From Acanthopleura granulata (lineage: Eukaryota; Mollusca; Polyplacophora; Chitonida; Chitonidae): a stretch of 64,000 nucleotides of DNA. How positions within the stretch are numbered: position 1 is the first letter of the stretch; the number at the start of each line of letters is the position of its first letter. Under the pieces are notes generated by a model that did not search any database, was not told where the DNA came from, and saw only the letters and a list, made by a program, of their open reading frames with translations. The position numbers and the translations under genes were made by a program. Of the stretch, positions 47,285-60,894 are shown in pieces. The stretch spans positions 32,396,595 through 32,460,594 of the forward strand of contig JABBOT010000003.1 in NCBI GenBank assembly GCA_016165875.1, given 5' to 3'.

Positions 47285-47665
47285 TTTTTTTATCAATTTG
47301 TTCTTTAATGTCATATTCAAGCTCGTTTCACTTACACAGTGGCTGGTGGGGAAAATCGTAGCGTCTGGAATGAACCACTGACCTTTGGCCTGGTAATGGC
47401 AAACTTTCCCACGTCTGATGAATCGGCACGTCGTCTATCCTAGTATTGTAAATACAGTCACCATCTCGTCCAAATCGCGTTCTCATGTGGAATCAAACTG
47501 TCGAGTACTGGTTTGCATATTATTACCTTCGTCGCGTGGATTAAGAGCGTGATTCAATCGGGAAGTGTGATTATTTCTCCTAAGAAGCCTAACCCAGTTC
47601 TCATGGGTGAAAAATTCTTAAGTAGGGCGTTTAACGACAATCAACTTCATAGATAAATAAATGGC
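47285..47665. repeat. old composite SINE module in U3
   Basis: It contains CTTTAATGTCATATTCAAG, TGAACCACTGACCTTTGG, AACTTTCCCACGTCTG and the opposing tail AGTAGGGCGTTTAACGACAA. It is longer than the U1 and U4 copies. Confidence 0.55.
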
Positions 47666-50002
47666 GTCACGCACCGCTTTTATGGAAGTGCTTTCAGTGA
47701 TTAAATGTTTTTACAACAATTGCCAATATTGATTTCGTTGTTTCTCTTTAATCCCATCTCAAAGCTCCTCTGATCAATAGAGAATAACACGTGATAACAT
47801 TCCCAATGCTCGCCGACAATCAAAATAGCACACTTCTAGTGATTCATGACAGCTGCTTTTCAGAGAGGCTCACCACTTTCCCTTGAGGACATTTTTACCA
47901 ACAACGGGCTTTTAAATTGAACAACATGTACTCACAATTTTGGATTGAAACGCGCGATAACAGATACAGGATTTAAGTAGTATTTTCAGGCGATGTTTAT
48001 CTGTGTCGCCTGTTGAGTTGATCTATTATATATAGAAACCACAGAACGAGAAGCAAATGAGCAAGTGCGCAGTCTTATCTCCTAAATTATCCAAGAAGAA
48101 TTTCGTCAGGAATTGATTTGCTTATGTCAAATTTTCTTGATAACATGATTAATCTGAACATGACGCTTTTTCGTAGAAATTCGCTTTTGGTGAAAGAGAC
48201 AACGTTTGGAGCCCTTGACAAATTGTCGATATAACACTTAGCACGGACACGATATGTGGGTCAGTTCCCAGTATTGTTGACATTTAATTCGGTCTTTATT
48301 TTGCCTACAATTTTTCGGTCAGTTCTACGCGGACCAAGGGACATCTCTAAATAGATAATTCTAAAGAACTATTCCCAGTTGTTTAATTCTTCTTCTATGT
48401 GGATTTCCTAAGGGTCAAATAACTAGGGCAACTGAAAACATTAACCTTTTACTCTACGTCGGATTTAAACCTGTTGTATAATAAATGCCTTAAACGTCTG
48501 TCGGTATATAAGCCTACAACATTGAGAATAAAACCAGGGCTGTCAGCATATTGTCAGACCTAACCGATAAAATATATGGACTCTTGTCATTTTACATCAT
48601 TTTCCTTTCAACTGTAGAAATGTAGCAACTTACACCCTCTTACAACGTGTCCAAAGCAGACTTAGAGGAACAAAATACAGTCACATTAGCAGAAATGTAT
48701 TGAGATCAATGGTCTAGACCTTCTCCAAACTCTGTGTTGTCGTTGTTTATAATAGACACATCAGAATTATTCTCCATTGTCAACCACTGTGGTAACGAAA
48801 CCAAAGAATACAGGCCTCCGTGTTGAATAATTCTGAGACATTAAAACTCGAAAGTCTTTCTATTAATCTCTAAATGTGTATGTATATAATGAGTTCATAC
48901 GTATAGCCAGCCTTATAATAATGACTATATCTTCCTTAAAGCTGCTATATAGGAAGGTTTAAGGTCTTTTTTTCTCACAGCTTATACACAAAAGAGGCAG
49001 AAATGATGATTGCTTGAAGTGTATGAAAATAAACTGCAGTCAATCCTTGAAGGACAGAATCGACGATTTATTTCGCCACAGAATGTCAGAGATTTTAAAT
49101 CACCGTTGTTATCATGGCCATACATTATGCACCAAATTGGCGATTACGAAATCCAATTTTGCGAACTTGGGAGGAGACCATAGGCGTTGATGGGGTGCAC
49201 CTTAGAGCACGCTCTCCAGACAAGAAACAGTTCGGTTTATTCTCCGTCACATCATCAACTCCATAATACCCGACAGACCGCTCGAATCTTCTAGTCAGCT
49301 TTTGAAGGGTGGTCAGGCTCCCGTCCTGGATGAGACTTGCTGGCAATGTAAACGGTCCATTAGCTTAGAGAGGATCTAAAACAGTTCCATGGATAATAGG
49401 TCAGACGAGGAATATAACCGAATCCCTCGAGACACCTGGGCCGGATTGGCTGCTAACTGGGTTTAGATAGCGGCAAGAAATGCGGATCGCGTACTCCCCG
49501 CAAGCTTTCCGGTCATTTCTTTTCAGAGAGTAATGTTAATTATTTTTGTCATCAGTTCGGCCTCTAATACTCATTGCATGCCATTATCAAAGAGGTGTGA
49601 CGATATTTGCAAAAGATACATGTACATCTTGACCAATATAGAATCATAAACATAGGGTGTGCACATAGGACAGCATCTTAAAACGGGACTGGGAATTATC
49701 ATTGTTGACCTTGGTTGCAGGTGTATAAACATATGTGTACACTTTTCCAGAACATATTCTTGTCATTCAGATCATATTCTTGTATAAGCCAGCCGGATCT
49801 TCAGACCAGAGCACCGTTAATCGGATTACGTACACACGCATTCTGTCATGCACATTTTACATAATCTTAGAAAGGACTGTACAATATAGCTTTGGGTACA
49901 GACATTCGTGTTCAAAGCGTCGCCCATATAGATAAATGATGTTCGCGTCAAATTATCGCGAGGCCAGTGTCCAAAACAACGTTCAGCTCAAACGAGCGTA
50001 GA

Positions 50003-50082
50003 ATGAACGAATGAATTAATGATTGTAGCTTAACGCCACATCGACAAGGTTTCAGCCATATCCTTGCGAACCACCAAAAGAA
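50003..50082 (-). repeat. retroposon tail in U3, reverse orientation
   Basis: GAACGAATGAATTAATGATT and CTTAACGCCACATCGACAAG match the U2 relic. U4 lacks it at the corresponding place (near 56615). Confidence 0.6.
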
Positions 50083-50114
50083 CGTGAAATGGTAAGAAAA
50101 AAAAGCATACAGGA

Positions 50115-50700
50115 CAGGAGATTTTAGTCATTCACAACCCAGGTATCATTACATGCAGTCTCATTCGCTAGCAAACTATGGATGATGGATGTAATTTTTA
50201 TTCTGATCTGGAGGCAGTCTGAAGTCTGGACAGTAAACGTTATCCACATAAAACTTTTCAACCACGACCAGTCCACACTTATTCTAGTCACGCAGGATTT
50301 AGAAATAAAACGGTGTACATGCTCATCACGCGCATTCTATTCACTGTCTCCCCGTGTGGGGAAAGTCGGGAGCTGTCGGTGGTATGCAATACAGGGTTAA
50401 AGTGTCGCCGAAAACATGATGTGCCCGTCAGTGACGATCAGCGACCAGGTTGATCGATGAAAAAACAGTTAGCGGTGAGCGATTTTTATTGGGAGGAATG
50501 GCGATCTGTTTTGTAATCATATGGACCACTCGGATCCAGTCTCAATTAGGAGGCAATCTGTCAATAAGAGAGGAACCGCTGGAGTATAGAATATTGGTCG
50601 GTCCTTGTGGCAGACTGTCATGTTTTGATAGCTGTGCCCGGCTGGGGTCAGGATTGCATTTAATTAAGCGGAACAACCACTGGTGAAAGAATATGGGTAG
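50115..50700. repeat. S block in U3
   Basis: It is the same block as at 43490; the stretch GGTCCTTGTGGCAGACTGTC through GGGGTCAGGATTGCATTTA is essentially identical to U2. Confidence 0.75.
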
Positions 50701-50964
50701 TTGATGCAGGTAACATTGTAGGTCTGCGGAAGAAAGCGGTGGCCGATTTCGCAAGGAAGCATCTTACCAGGCCCCGATGCTTCGCGATAAAGTGGCCAAG
50801 TTGCTTTCCTCTTGATCGTTAAGTCACACAAAAAGTAGTTTCAATCACCTTCAATTTTAAAGATTCCATTATTATCTTCGCCATGATTACGAGAAGCGGT
50901 CCACAGTGTTTGGTGTGATTTGACACGAAGCTTAGTAGCGATATCTTGCTTTCCCCCCTTGCGA

Positions 50965-51112
50965 TATCACGTGTGGAAAAGTTCGACAGTAACTTACCCA
51001 AACGACGTTGAATACTCTGGACACTCCCATTAGCTCTGTCCACTTAACGGGCCTTAACGTGGAAACCCTTTGTGTATGGCGTTAGACAACCATGAAATAA
51101 ATATTCTGTCAT
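50965..51112 (+). mobile_element. SINE family 2 in U3
   Basis: CACGTGTGGAAAAGTTCGAC, AGTAACTTACCC, GGACACTCCC and the tail TATGGCGTTAGACAACCATG, AAATAAATA. It is a clear counterpart of the U2 and U4 copies. Confidence 0.6.
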
Positions 51113-51259
51113 CTTAACAATAAAGCTTAACAACTGAAAATAAGACAACTTTTACAATGGAACCAGAAGATCCTCGCAGATAAGCACATCTACTGGAAAA
51201 GGTCAAATGAGAGTTTACAGTTGTCATTGTTATTGTTAGGCACATTTTGTACTCTGGAG

Positions 51260-51521
51260 GGGCCTCCGTGACTCAGTCGGTTAGCGCGCTAGCGCACCGC
51301 AATGACCCGAAGCCTCCCACCAATGCGGTCGCTGTGAGTCCAGCTCATGCTGGCTTCCTCTCAGGCCGTACGTGGGAAGGTCTGCCACCAACCTGCGGAT
51401 GGTCGTGAGTTTCCCAGAGCTCTGCCCGGTTTTCTCCCATAATAATGCTGGCTGCCGTCGTATAAGTGAAACATTTTTGAGTACAGCGTAAAACACCAAT
51501 CAAATAAATAAATAAATAAAA
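51260..51521 (+). mobile_element. SINE family 1 in U3, full length, young
   Basis: The head GGGCCTCCGTGACTCAGTCG has an A-box-like TGACTCAGTCGG at 51269-51280. Next come GCCTCCCACCAATGCGGTCG, a shortened B-box region, GCCGTACGTGGGAAGGTCTG, TGAGTACAGCGTAAAACACC and (AAATA)n. U4 has the empty site (TTTGTACTCTTTTTATAAAA near 57831), so it inserted after the units separated. Confidence 0.94.
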
Positions 51522-53254
51522 TTTATAAAACTGTATGAAGGACTGCATTTAACATGTTAGAAGTTTCAGACTAGTTTGACGATGAAAGCCGATGGCAGGG
51601 TAATGGGAGACTCTGACAGGCTTCACAAAAGGGTTTAAATCGCAGTAAAAACGCATTGCTTCCGCTCGTGACGCTGCAGTGCTTATTTATTACCTACGTA
51701 TTTTGTGTGCACACATGCACCTAAACGTGTGACATGACACCTAGAAAGTACAAAGGAGTACACAGTTTTGGAAGCATCTGGTAAAGGCGTGAAAGAGTTA
51801 ATCTTCAGCAAAATAAAAGTTCAGGCCAATGTCACCTGTAGGCCTTTATTGAGCAAGTCATCAACCTAGAAAGCTGCAGCTTTCATTTGTATCCAATGAA
51901 AGAAACGTATTTAAATGAATCACTATAATACCATATATGTGTTCACCACGACTTTACACCGTAAGACGGGTTATGCATCTGACGTGATAGTTTTTTTCAC
52001 AGAGTCATTGCTCGGACTTCTGCACCTTAATTTCTAACCAATGCGCCGTAAGTGAAAGTGAGCAGAACACAAACCGGTAATTGCAGGCAATAAATCAGTA
52101 CTGCGCAGTTCTTTCTCAGAGAATAACGACGGAAATTTTTATTTCGTTAAAAATGTATTCAGATACCGGTTGCATAACATATTGTATGGCCTCTTGAATG
52201 TGAACCGATTCCCGATTTTATGATGTTCTAATGAGCTCATTTGTGTTTGGAGTCGAGGCATGAATACATATATATACGCCGCCATGTGAAATCTCTATTA
52301 AGAGAAGCCATGGGCCAACACCACGATTGAATGTTTCAGGTTTTAAATGCCCGTTGAGATGAAGACTTAGGAATATCACACTTTTTGCAAGTTGCGTTGG
52401 ACCGTAGTGGAGGAAATGTTATCAGTGAGAGAGGATTAACAGAAATGAATTACACCCTAATGTAGACGAGAAAAGATGGTTTATCTGGGATTGCCGAGTT
52501 ACGACCTCCTGATTGGCATTCACCTCTAAACACAACCTTCTGTATCAGGCCTAAATCTCCCAATGGCCGTCAAACGATATTCATGTGTGATCAGTGTAAT
52601 TGTGTGACTGGACATCATTGATAATTAGGCTGGAGATTTTTAAAAGCGCTGCTGCGTTGCAACGCTTCATGGGATGGACGGTATTTTACTAGAAATAGGT
52701 AAGGATGGAGGAGAAATTATTGAGACCACACATCACAGAACTGGCCGCAGAACAATCAAAACCTTCAGAATTACATGTAGTTTGTCCTTTGTTTTGTATT
52801 AAAGCATACAGCATGCACCAAAAAAAAAGGAATCGCATGCTTATGGAAAGCTTCTCTCTTTTTTGGTTCGTTAGGTAAATGGCCTGAAGAATGATTCTTT
52901 CTGATTGAAAGAAGAAATTCCGAAAAAAAGGTTAAGATGCTCTGCATAGCCTCTTTACTTCAGCCTAAGTGTCATAAGGGAAACACAAAGGCTCCGAAGC
53001 TGGCCTCACTTCCTATATCAGCTCTAGCTGACTGGCAATAATTTATCGCCTTTACCCTGCCTTACTCTACACCACGTCAATAGCAGTAACACTCTGGGCT
53101 TAAGCATCATCCAGCTGGGGAACATCAGATTTTTCAGGTCAAACTTTAAGGATCCATTTGTCTGATAGAAATGCTTTAAAGAATAAGTTTGATGGAGTCA
53201 TTTTCCACTTACCACTTAGCTGCCCACCTGGATCTATTTATTCTGCTAATTATT

Positions 53255-53545
53255 GTTTATCGTCATAATGAAGATTTATTCACGACAATGATGATGGATG
53301 GAGTCTAAATCGTGGTGCCCGCTGTGAACAACTGTTGTTTGGCAAGATACTAACAGACTTTACCACCTGCTACAAAGCATCACTTCGCCCGTCCTAACAT
53401 CTGTTAGACTGTCGTCAACACTGCCATAACTCTTTCCCACATGGAGTGAACCTGGCCCACATGGCACAGGAGGACTATTCTTCAGTGAGACATTAAATCT
53501 GTGTGAATCATACCATAAATCAATCAGAAATAAATAAATTTGAAC
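53255..53545. repeat. old composite SINE module in U4
   Basis: It matches the U1 module (TTGTTTATCGTCATAATGAA at the left, GAACAACTGTTGTTTGGC inside, ATCAATCAGAAATAAATAAA at the right), with more decay at the right tail. Confidence 0.5.
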
Positions 53546-55083
53546 CACTCACAGCTTTTATGGGATTGCTCTCAGTGATTAAATGTTCTTTCAACATTTG
53601 TCAATTTTGATTTCGTTGTTTCTCTCTAGAATAGCATCTTATAATTCTTTTGGTCAATACGGCACAACACGTGATGTCTTCCCTATTTGTCACTGACCAT
53701 CAAAACGGCAGATCTCTGGTGATTCATGACACAGCTGCATTTCAGAGAGCTTTATCCTTTGGGAACAACTGAACGCAAGAGGGGATTTTGAATTGAGGAT
53801 CGATAAAAATGTACTCATAGTTTTGAGTTTTTCAGCAAAAAAATTTATCTCCGTATTAGGCCTGTAGTAAGTCCTTTGACGAGTTTCTGGGAAACTACCA
53901 CCATGTTTAAACAGACAGTTTACAGTGTCGTAATATAGACGAGGAGAGTCTTCAGTCGATACAAGTACTTGCCTCTCCATATGAGGCCTGATTTAGGACT
54001 TGGGCTTTTAAGCAAACTTTTTAAACAAAGTTTTTCGGCTCTCCCTGTATAAGGCTTGTCGAAAGTACAATCACGAGTGTCTATGCAGCACTGCAATTCT
54101 TAAGCAGTTCTTTCGCAATAGGTCAACAAAGCAACAAACATCTTAATTAAATTCACGATTAACATTAAGAACGTATATGAAAGCATTGCCTTACACCAAC
54201 ATTCGTTAAAATGTTCAATAGATTTCTAGCTGAAATCAGTAGGTTAAATTTCTTTACCACTTCGGCTTTATTTTCATTCTATTGGCAAAGTCGTAATTAA
54301 AATATGATTTATAGACTAGAAAAAAGGATTTTAAATATATTAATAATGTTTGGATCATGTAGATCACACAGATTAATATTTTAAATAAACATAAAAACGT
54401 AAGAATGATTTTTGTTCCAGAGTTTGATTCGCTATTGCATTCCCGTTTAACAGTGCCTCGTCAGTTGGTTATACAAAGTTGTTATTCTGAGAATTGTTCA
54501 TTTTCTACTAATTTCATGTAAGTATTATAGGAGATACAGACTGAAAAGTAATGAGCATGTACATCATGTTATCCTCCAAATTACACTGACAAACAGTCTG
54601 TCTGTCTGTCACCAAGAGTGGATTTGTCTGTGCAGGCTTTTCTTAATAATATAGTTAAACAGAGCACGGAACTTTAATGCATAAATGGGATTTTTATATA
54701 AACAAAAGCGCCTTACTTAAAGCGAGCCAACGCCTGAAGCCCTCGTCAAATTGTCAGTTTAAGGCTTGAAGTTTTCTATGACGTCGTTCAACACAGTTAA
54801 CAACAACGAAGCACTTCCATCCAAATGGGCGTGTTCAGGCCAGCAGCTGAGTTAATTTACAGTGAAGGTATCGTGTAATTCTGCTGTACGTTGCCTGTAA
54901 CTAGAGGGTCAGTCTCATGAGCGCCAAGAATACAACTGTAAATAGGTAATCCTAACGAACCATTCCCAGTTGTTTAATTCCTGTTTTTGAGTGGGTTCTC
55001 CGAGGGCTGAACTACTAGGCCAATTTTGGCTTTAAAGTTTCATTATATGTGTAAGAAATCGGAATTTAACGTGTGATCCAGTG

Positions 55084-55361
55084 TATTTATTTATTTCATT
55101 GGACTTTTAAGATTACTTTTGAGATTAATCTTTTACCCAAGATTATTTCACTTATACGAAGTCGGCCTGCATTTTGGTGGAAGGAATCCCTGCAGAGCCC
55201 TGGGCAAAAACACGACCATCGGCAGATTGCTAGTAGGCCTTCCCAAGCACGGCAGGAGAGGAAGATAAGCTAAGATGGACTTGAACTCACAGTGACCACA
55301 TTGGTGGGAAGCATCGAGGTTACATCGCCACGCTCGTGCGCTAACCCCCTCGGGCACGATC
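55084..55361 (-). mobile_element. SINE family 1 in U4, shared by type-A units
   Basis: It is more eroded than the U1 and U2 copies, with an extra AT-rich stretch next to the tail (about 55101-55138), GATTATTTCACTTATACGAA and a head ending GCGCTAACCCCCTCGGGCAC. Confidence 0.82.
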
Positions 55362-56689
55362 CAGTATGATAAATGAGCATCACATCTGTCAGATGCTTTC
55401 TGTAGTCAGTCACTGAGATTGGTCCCACTCTGTTAAACACCATGTCTAAGCATTACCATGAGAAGGAACTATGATTGGGTTTTCTTGATTTAATTGATAT
55501 CACATGTTAAATTTCGGAAATATTTCTATTAGGTGAATTGTAGCTGAAGTATTTTATCCCTCAGTAACATTTACCTACACTTTACTAATCGTTGCTTCAT
55601 GGGAAGCTTTGAGCTACATTTTACCTATAATCGATATACAGGCGACAGAAATATGAAGTGAGGTCGATCCTTGAAAGACCGAATAGATGATTTAATTCCC
55701 CAGTGAATGGCCGAGCTTTTCAAATCTTTCTTTACCGCCTTTATCACGGCCATACATTATACAAGAAATTGGTCATTACAAAATCCGGTAAAGCCAAAGC
55801 TGAAGCGTCTCTATTGGCGTTGATTCGATGTACCTCTTAGATATGTTAGAGCAAGCTCTCCAGACAACAAACAGTTCGGGTAATTCTTTGACACATCATC
55901 AGCTCTGTATTAACTGACAGACCGCTCAAATCTTCCAGACATCCTCTGAAGAATTGTCAGGTTTTAGCTCTGCGTGGATGTTACTGGAATTGTAAACAGT
56001 CCATTAACTTATACAGATTCTAACACTGGTCCGTGGATAATACGCCAGAAGAGAATATCACCGAATCCCTCGAGACACACGGGCCAACTAATGAGTTTCA
56101 GATAGAGACAACAAGTCCGCATCGCGTCTTCCCCCAAACCTTTGCAAACATTTCTCCTCATCACCTAATGTTTATTATTTTTGCCATCAGTTTGGCCTCT
56201 AAGACTTTTTTCGGTACCGTTATAAAAGAGCTGTGACGATATTTGCAAAATCCTTTTGGTGTCAGCATATACGTCAGAATAAACAATACTTATAGTGTGC
56301 ATATAGGATACCGATCCTCAAACGGATCTGTGGATTAACACTGTTCACATTCACTGCAGGTGTATAAACATATTAATACACTTTTCAGAACCTTCATATC
56401 CCTGTATTAGTGAGACGGATCTTCATGCCAGAGCAACGTTAATGGGACTTACAAATACAATCTGTCATGCACACTTTACATAATATTAGAAGGGATTGTA
56501 AACTGTTGTTATCGAAACAGACATTCGTATTCAAAGCATCATTCATACCGATAAATGATGTCCAGGGAAGATCATCGCGGGGTAAGTGCCCAAAACAACG
56601 TTGAACTCAAACGAGCAGAGAAGTAAGAACACAAATTACCAAGGAAGTAGAAGGGTGGCATGTGAAAAGAAGTATTCAACAGTTTTCAG

Positions 56690-57290
56690 TGAGGGCGACA
56701 CGGTAGATTTTAGTCATTCACAGCCCAGGTATCATTCCATACAGCCTCATTCGTTATCAAACTATGAATGATGGATCCCATTTTTATTCCGATCTGGGGG
56801 CAGTCTGAAGCCCACATAAAACCTTCCAACCACGGCCAATCCACTCTTATTCTAGCCACACAGGTTTTGGTGATAAAACGGTGTACATGCTCATCACGCG
56901 CAATGCATTCATTGTCTCCCCGTGAGGTGAAAGACAGACGCAATCGGTGGTATTGTGTACCAGGTTAAATGTGTGGACGAAAACATGGTCCGTCCGTCAG
57001 ACGCGATCATCGACCGGGTTGACCGATAATAAGAAAGTTAGGGATGGGATATCCATCTTGGGACGAACAGCGATCTGTGATTCTCAGCCTGTGTTTCGTA
57101 ACCACATTAATCAGCTGGGTCCAGTCTCAATTAGGAGACAATCTGTCAACAAGAGAGGAACCGCTGGAGTATAGAATATTGGCCGGTCCTTGTGGCAGAC
57201 TGTCATGTCTGTTCTGCCTAGTTCAGGATTGCACTTAATTAAGTGGAACAGCAAATCAAGGATATGGGTAGTTGATGTAAATTAGCATTG
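56690..57290. repeat. S block in U4
   Basis: It follows U2 and U3 but has a small deletion in the GATAGCTGTGCCCGGCTGGG part. Confidence 0.72.
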
Positions 57291-57544
57291 TAGGTCTGTC
57301 GAAGCACGTGGTCGTTCAAGTTCGCAAGGAAGCATCCCACCAGACCCTTCATCTCCCGGAAGGATTGTTAAACTGCTTCCTTCTTGATCATTAGTTCCCA
57401 CAAAATGTTTTGTTCAATTCCCTTCTTACACACGGAAGACTCCATCATTTTCTTCGCCACAGTAACAAGAAGTAGTCACATTGTTAGGTGTGTGGTCTTA
57501 CACGAAGTTCATTTGAGATATCTTGATTTGCCCCGATAGAACAT

Positions 57545-57690
57545 CACAGATGGAAAAGTTCGACGGAAAGTTGCCTAAGCTGTGTGGTTTTCTCCGGCCA
57601 CTCCGATCAGAGCTGCCCACTTAACGGGCCGACATGTGGAAGCTTTTCAATATGGCGTTAAACAATTATGAAATAAATATTCTGTCATCT
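57545..57690 (+). mobile_element. SINE family 2 in U4
   Basis: CAGATGGAAAAGTTCGACGG, GGCCACTCCGATC and the tail AATATGGCGTTAAACAATTA, TGAAATAAATA show the family 2 3' end. Confidence 0.6.
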
Positions 57691-59229
57691 GACCTATAAC
57701 AACCGAAAAAAAGACAACCTTAACACCGGCTCCAGAAATCACATGACCCGAGAGGAAAAGCACAGCCACAGAAAAAGATCAAAGGGAGATTTACAGCTCT
57801 CTATGTTAACACTTTTTAGCATTTGTACTCTTTTTATAAAACTGGATAAAAGATTGTGTCATTTAGCAGCTTAGAAGTATCAGAGTGGTTTGACGATGAA
57901 AGCCGTTGGCTGGGTAATAGGAGAATCTGACGGGCTTCACAAAAGGGTCCTAATCGCATTAAAACGCATTGTTTCCTGTTGTGTCGCTGAGGTGTTCATG
58001 TGTTATCTAAGTATTTTGTATGGACACATGCACCTAAACGCGTGACATACTAACCAGAAAGATCAAAGGAGCACACGGCTTTGGACCCTTGTGTTAGAGG
58101 CGGTATGGTTTTACGAGTTCCCCACTGTGGGAGCAGATGTCACGCATTTAACCCACAGAGCCCATTAGCTAGAGCGTAATGGCGTGTTGAGGAAAGTTTA
58201 CATGGTTTCCTGGTTTCTTCCTGCGCGTGGTCTGGCTCCGGAAATCGACCATATAGGTGCTTTCCCAAACATGCGAGTACGTCCAGTGATGGTTTTCAAC
58301 AGAAATGCAGGTCTTCTGTAATTCGCAAACGAAAGGAAACATGCATCTTTCTACTCTTGCACCATTATAACTTTGGGTTTGTATTCAAAAGCAGCGTCAG
58401 TAATAACGGCACATCTAAGAAGAAGAAATCTCGAAGACATATAATGAATGTTAGTTAATCTTCAGCAAAATGACAGTGGCCAATGTCCGCTGTAGGCCTT
58501 TAATGACCAAGTCATAAACCTAGAGTGCTGTAGATTACCCCAAGGCAAGAAGCTGATCAAAATCAATCAATATACCGTATACATATGTAGACTACGACTG
58601 AACGCTGTAAGTCTGCTTATGCATCAGACGTTGTAGTTTCTTTCAAAGAGTGATTGCTGGGATTTCTGCGCCTTAAGTTCTAACCACTGCGGTATAAGCG
58701 AAAGTGAACAGAGTAAAAACCGATACACTGGGGCAATACATCAATACAACGTACTTCTTTCTCAGAAAAAAGCAACGGTAATTTTAATTTTTTAATGTGT
58801 TAGGTACTGGTTATATGACACATTGTATGTTTTTTTTTAATTTGAACCCTTTCGCAATTTTATGATGCGCTAATATGCTCATTTGTGTTTGGGCTAGAGG
58901 TGGATCCGCAACTCGTGCCGATTTACCGATGATCCTCTCCAATACTCCGAGAGAAAGTTAATCATTGCATTTAATTACTTTGGAATTCATTGGCGCGTTG
59001 ATTGTTGTGGTGAGATAAGCTGAGCCCTGTATAAACCCTGAATGGATGATGAATTCTGGAACAGTTATGCTAATACAGAGTTGATGGAAAGCTTAGGAAA
59101 GAACTTAACTTTGCGACCATCGAAGAAAACAGACGAGGATGGTACGCTGTATAAAATTCGGTATATATAAACAATATTTTGCGGTAATTTACAACTGATA
59201 AAAGTTCTCAAATCCGTTACAGCAACAAA

Positions 59230-59470
59230 TGGAGTGCGTCTAGGAAAATTACACTACAAATACTGTCACCTGGTGTAAAACTACAGCTTAACTTCTCATC
59301 CAAATCAATACATTGCAGGATTTAGCTGAATATTAAGTTAGATCATGTTGGTATTTCTTTCAATGAAACGAGATAAAAAATACACTGTTTCAGAATATAT
59401 GCCAGCAAATTTTACTTTATAAAATATACCATTTGTGGGTATAAAGTAATAACAGATTCTGTCTGAGAAA
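59230..59470 (-). pseudogene. decayed relative of the U3 ORF in U5
   Basis: Nucleotide similarity to 45590-45835 is clear (CAGATTCTGTC, TTACACTGT and TACAAATACT motifs in the same order), but the matching frame has several stops. The acceptor-like TCTTTTTCTCAG on the minus strand is better here than in U3. If the U3 ORF is a real exon, this copy is dead. Confidence 0.3.
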
Positions 59471-60894
59471 AAGACTTAGAAATATTAGGTTTTGTGTTGA
59501 TTCCCTACTAAACAATGTCCTTGAGATGTCATCTGTGAGAGTGCATTAACAGAAATGAATTAGCCTCCAATATAGCCGAGAAGAGATGATTTATCTGCGA
59601 GAGTGGGGATGATTGTCAGAGATATGACTTCCAAAGTACGGCATTCATCTTTAAATAGAACCTTCTCTATCAAAATTGTAATATTTGTAATAACTATTTA
59701 CGGGAATGTAACATTGTACACCACAAAAAAAGTATTTTAACTTGAGTTTCACGGCAAGCACGGCGATGTTCTATACACTGTTTTGTAGACTTTTGTGTGT
59801 TGCATGTCACTGAAAAAAGGAAATGCTAATAGTAAGAATATAAAAATAGGCGATGTTACAAAAGGCGAAAACTACGAGACCCAACAGAAAACAGACTTTA
59901 GGCATAACTCTCGCATTGGCAATCAACCGGTGTTTATGTGTAATCAGACTGAATGTGAGGCTGAATATGACCGATGATTAGGCTGGAGACATTTAAAACA
60001 GCTACTGGAGTTCCAATGCTCCATGGGATCGACATTATTCTACTAGGAATAGGGAGGGCTGGACGAGACATTACTGACAACACATGGAACAAACACTGGG
60101 TGCAAAACAGAGAAAGCCTTCAAGATTAGTTTGTCCTTCGTTTTGTTTTAAAGCTTTTACATGTACTCAATGCACCAATAAAGGAAACACACGTTGATGA
60201 AATCATTCGCATTTTTCTTGTTAGTTAGCTAACAGGCCTGAAGAACAATTCTTTCAACTTAAAAAAAGAAACTCGCGAAAAACATTCAAAGATGCTCAGC
60301 ACAGCCTCTTCCTTAACGCTGTCACAAAGAAAACACCAAAGGTTTCGAAGCTGGCCCGACTTCATGTATTAACTCTGGCTTGTCAGTGACCTATCGCCTT
60401 TACTGCCCCTTTGCTGTTACATCAAACCTCTGGTAGTAACCCCCTCACGTTAGACATCAGCCATATGGGAAATGCCAGTATTCCCAAATTTAATTCAAAG
60501 GATCCATTTTTCTGAAAGAATATATTGAAAAAAATAAAACAGGTTTCACAGAGTCAATTTCCAGATGAGAGCGGAATTTGCTTCATTTTGGTTTACACAC
60601 ACGAAATATTCTGAGGAGAATATAGATTTTTCAAGAGCTTGTTTTCTTTTTTTTTTTTTTGGCGTAACGGTATAACGTAATGAAGGGAGAAAACATGGGT
60701 TCCTGTCACTGAATAGACCAAGATTGTCTTAACGCGCACAGTCTACAGGAGTCCATTGGTGAGCAATGAAAGTGCTGAGCGATGGAACGTTCCAGTCAGT
60801 GTTGTATTAGGAGTAGATAAAAGTTGCCGAACAATGCAATCAGTCAGAGACGATTTGTACCTTGTCACTGAGGTTGCAAGCAGGATCTGTTTAT

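Larger units (their letters stand above)
45281..52200. repeat. array II, unit U3 (type B)
   Basis: Blocks are in the order T (45281), candidate ORF on the minus strand, U (46010), P (47740), Q (48355), R (49115), S (50115). Type-B sequence (for example AACGAGAAGCAAATGAGCAA near 48050 and the stretch 48480-49060) is shared only with U5. The SINE at 51260 is specific to this unit. Confidence 0.82.
52201..58850. repeat. array II, unit U4 (type A)
   Basis: The T block is shortened (about 52201-52270). U is near 52330, P near 53620, Q near 54890, R near 55740, S near 56690-57290. The SINE at 55084 and the P-to-Q sequence (ATTAAATTCACGATTAAC near 54145) group it with U1 and U2. Confidence 0.82.

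Noticed and set aside
50450..50754. ORFs on both strands across the S block, partly kept in U3, U4 and U5
   Set aside because: The plus frame has a stop in U2 and most differences change the residue; the minus frame shows no excess of third-position changes. Conservation is not codon-shaped.
13744..51521. tRNA genes at the SINE heads
   Set aside because: The tRNA-like heads are followed by SINE bodies and A-rich tails, and no cloverleaf can be closed.
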